In this document: positions 34,525 to 42,463 of the stretch, piece by piece
Position numbering within the stretch: position 1 is the first letter of the stretch
Layout: each line of letters begins with the position of its first letter
From: Myxococcales bacterium
GTDB taxonomy: Bacteria; Myxococcota_A; Polyangia; Palsa-1104; JAEUJZ01
Direction: 5' to 3'
Assembly (NCBI GenBank): GCA_016794365.1
Contig: JAEUKB010000098.1
Location: forward strand, 62,001-126,000
Length of the DNA stretch: 64,000 bases
Made by a program: the position numbers and the translations under genes
The notes under the pieces: generated by a model
What the model was told of the DNA's origin: nothing
The model's input: the letters and a program-made list of their open reading frames with translations, nothing else
Databases searched by the model: none

Positions 34525-35313
34525 CTAAAATGAACTGCGCCACCGTCGCAACCTGGCAAACACTTCGACGGCGGACAGCGCTACAGCAAGTTCTGGAGGA
34601 CGCCCAGCCACCGCCGCTTGCACCGACGGCTCGGCACTGCGCAAAAACGGATTGGTCGCCCGCTCTAGTCCGATCGTCGATGGCTCACACGGCTCGCCGC
34701 GAGCGCGCGTATCCAGACAGCGCTTCTGACGATCAGCAATCGCCGTGTTTTGTGGCTCGATGTGACGAGCAAAGGCGATGTTTTTCGTCAGGTATTCGTG
34801 CCCGCTATAGACGAGCGTCTGCTGCGGCAGCGCAGCCAGTCGCTGAAGCGACGCAAACATCTGCGGCGGAGTTCCCTCGAACAAGCGACCACAGCCAGCC
34901 CCAAACAGCGTATCGCCGGTAAAGAGCAGTCCCGCGTCGGGAAAATAGTACGCAACCGCCGTCAGCGTATGCCCAGGAACATGCAGCGCGATCACTCGCT
35001 CGCCGAGGATTTGTAGCTCGTCTCCGTCGGAAAGTCCGTGTGTCTGACCAGGAATGCGTCGTAATTGCGCGTGCTCTTCTGCATGACCGAAGATCCGCAG
35101 CGACGGATCGTTCGCCAGCAAATGCTCGTGACCACCGATGTGATCAGGATGATGGTGCGTCGCCAGGATCGTCGTCAGCCGTCGCCCATGTATCGCAGCC
35201 AAGATCGGCTCCGATTCACAGCCATCGACGACCACCACTTCTTCGCAATCCGCCCGAGAGAGCAGATAAGCATAGTTGTCGCTGTAACAAGGAACTGGCG
35301 TGACCGTCAGCAT
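34525..35313 (-). CDS. gloB: Hydroxyacylglutathione hydrolase (glyoxalase II)
   Basis: A 262-residue metallo-beta-lactamase fold hydrolase; the ATG at 35313 gives the canonical N-terminus MLTVTPVPCYSDNYAYLL, while an upstream in-frame extension overlaps the GTPase gene. The binuclear metal motif THHHPDHIGG and a second His region (HVPGHTLTAVAYYFPDAGLL, FTGDTLFGAGCGRLFEG, YSGHEYLTKN) are intact. It hydrolyses S-D-lactoylglutathione, the second step of methylglyoxal detoxification. No glyoxalase I lies nearby. The gene follows the dynamin-like gene with a 10 bp gap on the same strand and may be cotranscribed. Confidence 0.92.
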   Translation of the reverse strand: MLTVTPVPCYSDNYAYLLSRADCEEVVVVDGCESEPILAAIHGRRLTTILATHHHPDHIGGHEHLLANDPSLRIFGHAEEHAQLRRIPGQTHGLSDGDELQILGERVIALHVPGHTLTAVAYYFPDAGLLFTGDTLFGAGCGRLFEGTPPQMFASLQRLAALPQQTLVYSGHEYLTKNIAFARHIEPQNTAIADRQKRCLDTRARGEPCEPSTIGLERATNPFLRSAEPSVQAAVAGRPPELAVALSAVEVFARLRRWRSSF

Positions 35314-35323
35314 CGTGCGCTCG

Positions 35324-37114
35324 CTAGGCAGGCAGAACTTCGGACTCTCCCTCGATGATCGGAGCCCACAAGGTCTGACGAATCTCATCCAGCCGCGTCT
35401 CTAGCTTGCGTAGCTCTTCCACTTGCGCGTCGATCTCACGCTGACGAACCGCCACGTCGAGTCCCGTCGCTTTCCGCTCGGCCAGTGCGCGATCCAGCAT
35501 CTCTGAGATGCCGCGATGCAGCGCCTGTCCCGCCGCCGTCACAAAGTCCGCCAGCCGCGCTGCGAAGTCGTCCACGATCTGCTGAAAACGCGGCAAGATC
35601 GCCTGCGCTGCCGTCTGAACTGCTTGCGTGGCCTGCTGCTTGGCTTGACGCTTGATCTCGTCGGACATCCGACTGTGAATCAGCACCGCAATGATCGGAG
35701 CCGCCAGCGTCAGCATGCCACCGACGAAGGTGTTCACAAACAGGAAGATGCCGGTGCCCAGCGCGCCGAGCGCAAAGATTCCGACGTCGTACTTGAGCGT
35801 ATCGACCTGTAGATCGACGCGCGTATCGGCTGGACCCAGCTCTGCCGCCAGCGTCGCCATGGCCTGCTGAACATTTTCGTTGGTGATTTGGATGATCTGC
35901 TCGGCCAGACGCTCAAGCTCCGACGCGACGCGATCGCCTTCTTGCTCTGCCCACTGCTTGAACGTGTCCTGCAAAAAGAGCTGCAAGTACTTGCGCACAT
36001 CGTCGGCACTGGTTTTGTCAATCTCGCTCGGCAGCGCAGCCTGGAATGCCGCAACAAACTCTTCCAGATCGAGCCGAATCCGCGCCTTGATTGCGTCCGA
36101 CTCCGCCACGATGCGAGCCTGAAGCTGACGCATCGTCTGCTGCTTGCCCGACAGCTCTTTTTGCACGCGCGCAATCCGCGCTTCCAGCTCTTCCAGCGTC
36201 AGACCCAGCGAGCGCGACTTGATACCGAGGTTCTGCCGAAGATACGCACAGAGCCGCTGACCATCCGATGAGGCATTGTCAAGCAAAACCCGACCTCGCT
36301 CCTCGGACAGATAGCGCTGCAAGTAGCTCTTCAGCTCTGGAATTCCGCTCTCTGCACTGCGTCCCGCAAGCTGGAGCCGCGCCGACACCGGAAAGATCAT
36401 GGGCTCTGCACCAAGCAGCGGCTGCAAGTTGTCCCGTACGTAACGCGTGGCCTCGGTTCGCTCTTCGGGAGACAGCAGATCCGCCTTGCCAATCACAAAC
36501 AGCAGCTTGTCGCGGCTGCGTCGCAAAATCCGCTGCTCCAAAAACGATCGCTCGGACTGCTTGAGCACCTGCGAGCTATCGAGGAGAAACAGCACCGCAT
36601 CGGCACGCGGAATGTAGTTGTACGTAATCTCGGCGCGGGCTTCGTTGATGTCGTTCACACCCGGCGTATCGACGAGCGTCACACGATCCCGAAGGATCTC
36701 AGCGGGCCAGCCCACCTCAACGTAGCGAACCTTTTCAGCCTTGGTGCTCTCGATCGTCACCCACTCAGCCAGCGACTTGGGATCGACGACACGCTGGGTT
36801 TCATCGAAGAGAACCGCTTTGGCGCACGGCTTGTCGGCATACACCAAGTGATTGATCGTTGCTGTCGTCGGTGTAATGCCAGCCGGAAGCACGCTCGCGC
36901 CCAGCAGCGCATTCACAAACGTAGACTTGCCGTGGTTAAACTCACCGAGGACAACCAGCACAAAGCGCTCTTCTTCCAGCTTGGGAATCCGCTCGCGCAG
37001 AAGCTCGGATGTCAGCGTGTGCATGCCAGTGTCGTCGGCCAGTCGCGCGACATCACGCAGCACGGTCAAGAGCCCGTCTTTGAGCTCACGATGCTGTCTG
37101 CTAAGTACGCTCAT
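35324..37114 (-). CDS. Dynamin-like GTPase
   Basis: A 596-residue bacterial dynamin-like protein. The GTPase domain has G1 GEFNHGKST (57-65), G2 TPTTATINHL, G3 VDTPGVNDINEA, and a G4 variant VIGKADLLS (Gly-Lys-Ala-Asp instead of Asn/Thr-Lys-x-Asp). A long helical region (about 290-420, with the clear coiled-coil LEELEARIARVQKELSGKQQ) leads to a double hydrophobic segment at about 445-485 (GIFALGALGTGIFLFVNTF, MLTLAAPIIAVLI), the usual membrane-insertion paddle. A second helical region closes the protein. Such GTPases remodel or protect membranes. It is translationally coupled (ATGA overlap) to the M48-like gene upstream in the transcript. Confidence 0.9.
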   Translation of the reverse strand: MSVLSRQHRELKDGLLTVLRDVARLADDTGMHTLTSELLRERIPKLEEERFVLVVLGEFNHGKSTFVNALLGASVLPAGITPTTATINHLVYADKPCAKAVLFDETQRVVDPKSLAEWVTIESTKAEKVRYVEVGWPAEILRDRVTLVDTPGVNDINEARAEITYNYIPRADAVLFLLDSSQVLKQSERSFLEQRILRRSRDKLLFVIGKADLLSPEERTEATRYVRDNLQPLLGAEPMIFPVSARLQLAGRSAESGIPELKSYLQRYLSEERGRVLLDNASSDGQRLCAYLRQNLGIKSRSLGLTLEELEARIARVQKELSGKQQTMRQLQARIVAESDAIKARIRLDLEEFVAAFQAALPSEIDKTSADDVRKYLQLFLQDTFKQWAEQEGDRVASELERLAEQIIQITNENVQQAMATLAAELGPADTRVDLQVDTLKYDVGIFALGALGTGIFLFVNTFVGGMLTLAAPIIAVLIHSRMSDEIKRQAKQQATQAVQTAAQAILPRFQQIVDDFAARLADFVTAAGQALHRGISEMLDRALAERKATGLDVAVRQREIDAQVEELRKLETRLDEIRQTLWAPIIEGESEVLPA

Positions 37115-37974
37115 CGTCCTTCGCCCTCAACGCTCGTGCTCGTCGCTGTGCTGGCGCTGCCTTTGGGCACAGGTGGTGGTACGTCTTTGTCGTCTAGGAT
37201 CTGCGCCACCGCCGAGTCACAGTCTTCCGTGCTCTCTCCGTCGTCGGCGTCCTGACCCACCACCGTCTTGTAGTACAGGCTGCCGGAAAAGCGCTGAATC
37301 GCACGATAGCGACGAGCCAGCTCGCGACTGTCATCTTCAGGAAACGCTTTTTGCATGGCGATCAGCGACACATCGACGCTGCGCGCGCACAGCACTCCAG
37401 CGCGATCCGCCGTGATGTCCGCACGCCGAGCCCACGCCAACAGCGTCAGCGTCGCCGGACGAACCGCCCAGCGAGTCATTGTGCTCGCGTTGTGCGTCAG
37501 ATAGTGCAGCGCCGTCCGAAACGGAACGTGACCGTTTTGAATGCGTCCACACTCTCGCCCCAGCACGTCGAGCAGCTCATCGGGACTCAGGCTATCGAGC
37601 AGACCTTGGCTGAGTACGATGTAGGTCTCAGCCTCGGTTCCGAGCGTCAGCACACCCGCTGGACGCGGCGCGATGTACACCACCGGCACGTCGATGTGCA
37701 GGATCTCCGCGCAGCGCTTGGCCGTCGCGGCAACCTGCGCATACCGAGGCGCAACCGCCCGAACCGCCGGACCGAGCAGCTCAGCTCGAGCGACGCTCTG
37801 CCACAGACGACCCGCTTCAAGCAGTGCCAGCTCGACGGGACGCAGACGATCCAGCGTCCGAAGCAGGCGAACATCTCCGGGATAGGCATAGGCCGCACCC
37901 TCGCGAACCTGGGCAGCACGAGCACCCTTTTTGCGCTGCACGTAGCGCTGAAAGTCAAAGTCCACGGTCGGCAT
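37111..37974 (-). CDS. M48-like pseudopeptidase coupled to the dynamin-like gene
   Basis: A 287-residue protein that aligns over its centre with M48 (HtpX/Oma1-like) metallopeptidases: YIVLSQGLLDSLSPDELLDV, then LGRECGRIQNGHV where M48 has LGHELGHIKNGHV, and DITADRAGVLCA where M48 has ExxADRAGLLA. Thus both zinc histidines of HExxH are arginine (R140 and R144), Leu is Cys, and the third ligand Glu is Asp, while the remainder of the motif is preserved. The fold is probably kept and catalysis lost. The N-terminus is soluble with no membrane segment obvious. It precedes and overlaps the dynamin-like gene, implying a joint complex; a scaffold or regulatory role is inference. Confidence 0.8.
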   Translation of the reverse strand: MPTVDFDFQRYVQRKKGARAAQVREGAAYAYPGDVRLLRTLDRLRPVELALLEAGRLWQSVARAELLGPAVRAVAPRYAQVAATAKRCAEILHIDVPVVYIAPRPAGVLTLGTEAETYIVLSQGLLDSLSPDELLDVLGRECGRIQNGHVPFRTALHYLTHNASTMTRWAVRPATLTLLAWARRADITADRAGVLCARSVDVSLIAMQKAFPEDDSRELARRYRAIQRFSGSLYYKTVVGQDADDGESTEDCDSAVAQILDDKDVPPPVPKGSASTATSTSVEGEGR

Positions 37975-38049
37975 GTCTCAAGACGTTACACAAGTTGGGC
38001 GCTTACGCGCTACCTAAGTTGCCGTCTTCTCTCGGGCTCAGCGCCGAAA

Positions 38050-39807
38050 TCACTGCACACCGATGCGCTCATAACGGTACGGAGGAAGCAGTCGCTGCAC
38101 AGCGTCGGTGATCTTCAGCGCGGTGTTCGCCATCTCTCGGAGCTTGACGAACGACAGCCCCGGAACCTCAAAGCCCCAATCGAGCGTGACCCGAGGTGGA
38201 ATGTAGCCAGCCCCAAGTCGCACCGTCGAGGTCAGCAGATGGCCACTCGGCAAAAGTGCCAGATCGTAATACATCGCGACACCTTGCAGCTCCGTCGATA
38301 TCGCCCCGGTTTCCGCGCCAACTTTCAGCACGACGCCAAGCTGAGCGGTGTTCTTCACGGCCCCAAGAATGCGCAGCACTCCGTCGAGAGACGCATCCAG
38401 ATCGGTGAACTGGTTCTTGCGATGAATGCCGCTTACAAACAGCGATCCGCGATAGTCGGGCTGCACGAAAAACGGAAACACATCGGGTGGCAGCGGCACG
38501 GACTTCACGACGGACAACGCCCCACCGGACAGACGAATCAGCTCCAGTCGCGTCAGGTTTTCTTTCGGCAACATCGCAGCCCCGACCGCCGTTTGACCGA
38601 TGGTCTGACCCGCCGCGCGCAGCTCCAGCGCTTTGGTGTCGCGCCACGCACCGCTCAGTCCGTCGAGCAGCCGCTTGCCAGCCAGTCGCAGGTTTGGACC
38701 TTGCAGCACCCACAGCGATTCCCGATCGTCTCCCGGTGCCAAATCGATCGAATACGGCTGCTCAAACGCCTGCGACAGCGTCACAGCACCGATGCGCTGT
38801 GGCTGGCTGGGCTGATGCACGTCGATGAGATGAAGCTGGTTGGTATACGCCTCGAGCACCGCTACGAGCTGCCCATCGCCGAGAAACTCTGCGTCGATCA
38901 GCTCGCGCTCTTCATTCGGTGCGGCCAGCGGAAGCTGCGACAGCGGACGAATGTGACCGGGACCAGATGTCTCAATCACCGTCAGCTGCCGAGCCTGTAG
39001 CACCACGAGCTGTCCAAACGGACCGATCTGCATTCCCGTCGGCTTGCCTTGCAGCGCCAGCGGCAGTCGATGCACCACCTGCGGTCCACCCTTTGCGCCG
39101 AGGTGAATGCTGACAAGCTCGCTCACCCGTAGCTTGTCACTCGAAGGATTCGCGGGACTCGCTGGATCGACGGTTAAAGACGAAGGCTGACTCGCGGCCA
39201 GCTCTCCCGTCGGTTCTTGCAGCACGAAAAGAGTCGCACCATCGGGAGACAGAGCCAGAAAGCGCGCGAGCGGAAACGCCAGATCGAAAGACGAAGAATC
39301 GACGTACGAGTCCGGCTGTCCCGACAAGCGACGAATCCGCACCGCACCACCTTGTGCATCACCGCCATAGGCATAGATCGCCGTCGCGATGCCGACTTGA
39401 GCTGCACCGACGCCATTGTCAACGGAAAGCGGCTGCGTGCCGGGCACGACTCCCCGAGGCATCCGCACGAGCAGCCCGCCCCCTTGCAGCGCGCCCAACA
39501 CCTGCGCCGGTTGTCCACCGATGGAAACACGCGTCTGTAACGTCAGGTTTTGCCCTTGTAGCGCGATCCACTCACCGGGCGTATAGATGCCGTCGGAATG
39601 CTCAGCAGAAATCGGTCCAAGCGACGGCAACGGCAGCCCGCCCAAGTCCTGCACACGCTCAATGCGCGGCGGATGCTCGGGACGAAGCGAATCGGGCTGA
39701 TTCACCCGCAGCAGTGTCCCTCCGCAGCCCGTCGCTACACAGAGAGCAAGCCCAAGAGCCCCAATCCCCACATACGTTGACAGCCCGTCCGGTACAGCTC
39801 TGTTCAT
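38050..39807 (-). CDS. Surface lipoprotein with IPT/TIG-like and propeller-like regions
   Basis: A 585-residue lipoprotein. The start at 39807 (alternative 39828) is chosen for the signal peptide ending CVATGC and an AGGAT element 7 bp upstream; longer upstream starts overlap serS. Residues about 70-150 resemble an IPT/TIG fold (YTPGEWIALQGQNLTLQTRV, VPGTQPLSVDNGVG). The rest has repeated strand patterns (RFLALSPDGATLFVLQEPTG; FLGDGQLVAVLEAYTNQLHL; SIDLAPGDDRESLWVLQGPN) suggestive of a beta-propeller. No catalytic motif is seen. It is divergent to serS. Confidence 0.78.
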   Translation of the reverse strand: MNRAVPDGLSTYVGIGALGLALCVATGCGGTLLRVNQPDSLRPEHPPRIERVQDLGGLPLPSLGPISAEHSDGIYTPGEWIALQGQNLTLQTRVSIGGQPAQVLGALQGGGLLVRMPRGVVPGTQPLSVDNGVGAAQVGIATAIYAYGGDAQGGAVRIRRLSGQPDSYVDSSSFDLAFPLARFLALSPDGATLFVLQEPTGELAASQPSSLTVDPASPANPSSDKLRVSELVSIHLGAKGGPQVVHRLPLALQGKPTGMQIGPFGQLVVLQARQLTVIETSGPGHIRPLSQLPLAAPNEERELIDAEFLGDGQLVAVLEAYTNQLHLIDVHQPSQPQRIGAVTLSQAFEQPYSIDLAPGDDRESLWVLQGPNLRLAGKRLLDGLSGAWRDTKALELRAAGQTIGQTAVGAAMLPKENLTRLELIRLSGGALSVVKSVPLPPDVFPFFVQPDYRGSLFVSGIHRKNQFTDLDASLDGVLRILGAVKNTAQLGVVLKVGAETGAISTELQGVAMYYDLALLPSGHLLTSTVRLGAGYIPPRVTLDWGFEVPGLSFVKLREMANTALKITDAVQRLLPPYRYERIGVQ

Positions 39808-39991
39808 ACGTACATCCTGTCGCAACATCGGCCATCGCTGCAAACACAGTCCAAGCACAGCTGGGCTCGCGTCGCCAGACGATCCGACAGAAGACGTACT
39901 CACGCATGTAGGAAAAACTGAAGCAACCGAGACAGCATCGACGAGCCAGCGAAGTTGACACAAGACCTCTCGCGGCCAAGAATGCGGCTCC

Positions 39992-41275
39992 ATGCTCGAC
40001 GCCAAAATCCTTCGCGAACGTCCTTCTGAAGTGCTTTCCATTTACCGAGAGCGGCTGTTTGACGATGCCGCCGCAGAGCTGGCGCAGGCTGCACTCGCGC
40101 TCGACGACAAGCGACGCACCTTGCTGCACGCTGCGGACGAGCTGAAAAACAAGCGAAACAGTGCCTCGCAGCTCATCGGTCGAGAAAAAGACGCGGAAAA
40201 GCGCGCTGCACTCATCAAGGACATGGAATCGGTCAAGAGCGAGATCGCTGGCTACGACGCGCAGCTCGCCGAGACGGAGTCCGAGCTAGACAAGCTGCTG
40301 CTTCAGCTTCCGAACCTGCCCGATCCCGAAGTTCCGACGGGCAAGAGCGACACCGAAAACAAGGTCGTTCGCGAAGAAGGCAAGCCGTTTTCATTTGACT
40401 TTTCGCCCAAGCCGCACTGGGAAATCGGCGAATCGCTCGGAATCATTGACTTCGAGCGTGGCGTCAAGATCTCGGGCAGTCGCTTCTACATCCTGAAGGG
40501 CGCGGGTGCTCAGCTTCAGCGCGCACTCATCAGCTGGATGATCGACGTGCATCTTGATCAGGGCTACACGGAAGTCTATCCGCCGTTCATGGTCAAAGAG
40601 CTGTGTCTGTACGGCACGGCGCAGCTTCCGAAGTTTGGGGAAAACCTGTATCGCGATGCGGAAGAAGATTTTTACTTCGTTCCGACGGCAGAAGTGCCGG
40701 TGACGAACCTGTATCGCGATGAGATCCTCGAAAATGAGCAGCTTCCGCTCAGGCACGTTGCCTATACCGCGTGTTTCCGACGGGAAAAGCTGGCAGCGGG
40801 ACGCGATACGCGCGGCATGAAGCGCGGTCACCAGTTCGACAAAGTCGAGATGGTTCAGTTTGTTCGTCCCGAGGACAGCAAGCAGGCGCTGCGAACGCTG
40901 CTGTCCGACGCGGAAGAGATCCTCAAGCAGCTTGAGCTGCCCTATCGCGTCATCCAGATGTGTACCGGCGATCTGTCGTTTGCCGCCTGCGAAAAGTACG
41001 ATCTGGAAGTGTTCTCGCCGGGTGTCAATGAGTGGCTGGAAGTGTCGTCGTGCAGCAACTTCGGAGACTTCCAGGCTCGTCGCGCGCAGATTCGCTACCG
41101 TCCCGGCAAAGACAAAAAAGACAAGCCGCGCCTGGTCCACACGCTCAATGGCTCGGGTCTGGCACTGCCGCGAACGGTGATTGCGATCCTGGAAAACTAT
41201 CAGCAGGCCGATGGCTCGGTGCGCGTACCGACGGTGCTTCGTCCGTATCTACGCGGTCGCGAGTTCATCAAGTAG
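39992..41275 (+). CDS. serS: Seryl-tRNA synthetase
   Basis: A 427-residue class IIa synthetase, the normal length. The N-terminal long antiparallel coiled coil (residues about 25-105; LHAADELKNKRNSASQLI, KDMESVKSEIAGYDAQLAET) grips the tRNA long arm. The catalytic domain has motif 1 at YTEVYPPFMV, motif 2 CFRREKLAAGRDTRGMKRGH and motif 3 NGSGLALPRTVIAILENY, all intact. It charges all tRNA-Ser and, in species with it, tRNA-Sec. It is followed by a hairpin shared with the convergent dioxygenase-like gene. Confidence 0.96.
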   Translation: MLDAKILRERPSEVLSIYRERLFDDAAAELAQAALALDDKRRTLLHAADELKNKRNSASQLIGREKDAEKRAALIKDMESVKSEIAGYDAQLAETESELDKLLLQLPNLPDPEVPTGKSDTENKVVREEGKPFSFDFSPKPHWEIGESLGIIDFERGVKISGSRFYILKGAGAQLQRALISWMIDVHLDQGYTEVYPPFMVKELCLYGTAQLPKFGENLYRDAEEDFYFVPTAEVPVTNLYRDEILENEQLPLRHVAYTACFRREKLAAGRDTRGMKRGHQFDKVEMVQFVRPEDSKQALRTLLSDAEEILKQLELPYRVIQMCTGDLSFAACEKYDLEVFSPGVNEWLEVSSCSNFGDFQARRAQIRYRPGKDKKDKPRLVHTLNGSGLALPRTVIAILENYQQADGSVRVPTVLRPYLRGREFIK

Positions 41276-41276
41276 C

Positions 41277-41317
41277 CGCAGCGCCCGACGAGTTGGGGGA
41301 ACTCATCGGGCACTGCG
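41277..41317. terminator. Hairpin between convergent serS and dioxygenase-like genes
   Basis: CGCAG...GCCCGACGAGTT (41277-41294) pairs with AACTCATCGGGC...CTGCG (41300-41317), one mismatch within an 18 bp stem and a GGGGG loop. There is no T-tract, so termination efficiency is uncertain; it could serve both strands. Confidence 0.55.
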
Positions 41318-41358
41318 ACGAGGGAACGTGTTCAAAGTCGCAGTCGTTCCGAGGCAAG

Positions 41359-42225
41359 CTACGCGATCGTGATGGCCTTCCAGGTGACGACCGCACCGTC
41401 GCTCTGCTTCGCGAACGACATCACCGAAGAGCTCAGCGAGAGCCCGCCGCGCACGATGTTGTCGTTTGCATTCAGCGTGTCCTTGTTCCCGCGTGAGCTG
41501 TACGAGCTGTGCTTGGTGTAGACCTCCGTCGTGAGCGTCTCATCAAACAGCAGCTGCGAGGTCACGTAGGTCTTCCCGTTCGCCGTGATGATGAAGTGAA
41601 TGTGCGTCGTACGACCGGCGTACCAGCCTGGGAAAATGCCGTCGATCGTCGTCCGTCCATCCGTTCCCGTCATCTGAAAGCCACGCAGCCAGTTTGAAGC
41701 CAGCGCCGCCGCGTCGTTGCCCGTACAAAACGATGTATTCAGGTCCGACAGCGATCCGCTATAGCCCGTTCCCGAGTCAATCGCCTGCGCCGCCCGAGAG
41801 TACGTTCCCGCTGGCGAGGCATACCAAATCTCGACGATGGCATTGGGCACCGGCTTACACGATGTATCGACGACCATCAGCTCGAACCGCGTCGGCAGAC
41901 CGACCAAACCGTCCGACAGATCCTTGCGCAGATACGTGTTCGAGTGACACGGACCCTTGGTCGCCGAACCGAACGCCACGCAGCTAGAGCCAATGCCGCT
42001 GCCAAACGGGTTGCCGTAGTCTTTGCCCGTCAGGAACGCGCCGGATCCGACGGCGAGTCCCCCCGACAGCACGCTGCCATCGCTGCTGCTGGTTCCACCG
42101 TCAGTTCCCGACGAAGAACCACCGTCTTCTGTGCCTGCGCTCGACGAGCCATCACAGCCAAACAGCCACAGAGCGCCGAGTCCACCGAAAGCACCAAGCA
42201 CGTTGCGTCGAGATAAGCTCTTCAT
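41359..42225 (-). CDS. Secreted intradiol dioxygenase-like lipoprotein
   Basis: A 288-residue protein. ATG at 42225 has AAGGAGA 7 bp upstream and opens a twin-arginine-like leader SLSRRNVLGAFGGLGALW that ends in a lipobox LFGC, so it is probably exported folded and then lipidated. A Ser/Gly/Asp linker follows. The catalytic region has the intradiol pattern: VPNAIVEIWYASPAGTYSRA, TGTDGRTTIDGIFPGWYAGR and TTHIHFIITANGK, supplying the two Tyr and two His ligands of ferric iron. Known intradiol enzymes split catechol-type rings; exported relatives occur in many bacteria with unknown substrates. No aromatic-degradation operon surrounds it. Confidence 0.85.
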   Translation of the reverse strand: MKSLSRRNVLGAFGGLGALWLFGCDGSSSAGTEDGGSSSGTDGGTSSSDGSVLSGGLAVGSGAFLTGKDYGNPFGSGIGSSCVAFGSATKGPCHSNTYLRKDLSDGLVGLPTRFELMVVDTSCKPVPNAIVEIWYASPAGTYSRAAQAIDSGTGYSGSLSDLNTSFCTGNDAAALASNWLRGFQMTGTDGRTTIDGIFPGWYAGRTTHIHFIITANGKTYVTSQLLFDETLTTEVYTKHSSYSSRGNKDTLNANDNIVRGGLSLSSSVMSFAKQSDGAVVTWKAITIA

Positions 42226-42463
42226 AGTCTCTCCTTTTGCGGCGGCATCCGCACACCAACTGCCACACAAGCACACGTTTCAACCGGCAAGCTCGTCGCA
42301 GACTTCAGCGTGTTTCCCTGCGCTGCTTGCTCATGAAACTAAGGTAGTTGCCGTCGCCGCAGCGCCCAGCCGTTTCCGACCAACCGGCGCATCGGAACCA
42401 CCAACCGGCAGCGCGCTTGCACGAGTCGCAAAAAATCGGCACCCAAAAGGTAAGTAAGCGCCT

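Noticed and set aside
37351..39000. Very long plus-strand reading frame opposite the M48-like and lipoprotein genes
   Set aside because: The composition is dominated by His/Arg/Gln runs from antisense translation of real minus-strand genes; no domain or ribosome site supports it. The same applies to the long frames opposite nrdJ (25690-27231) and uvrC (28814-30235).
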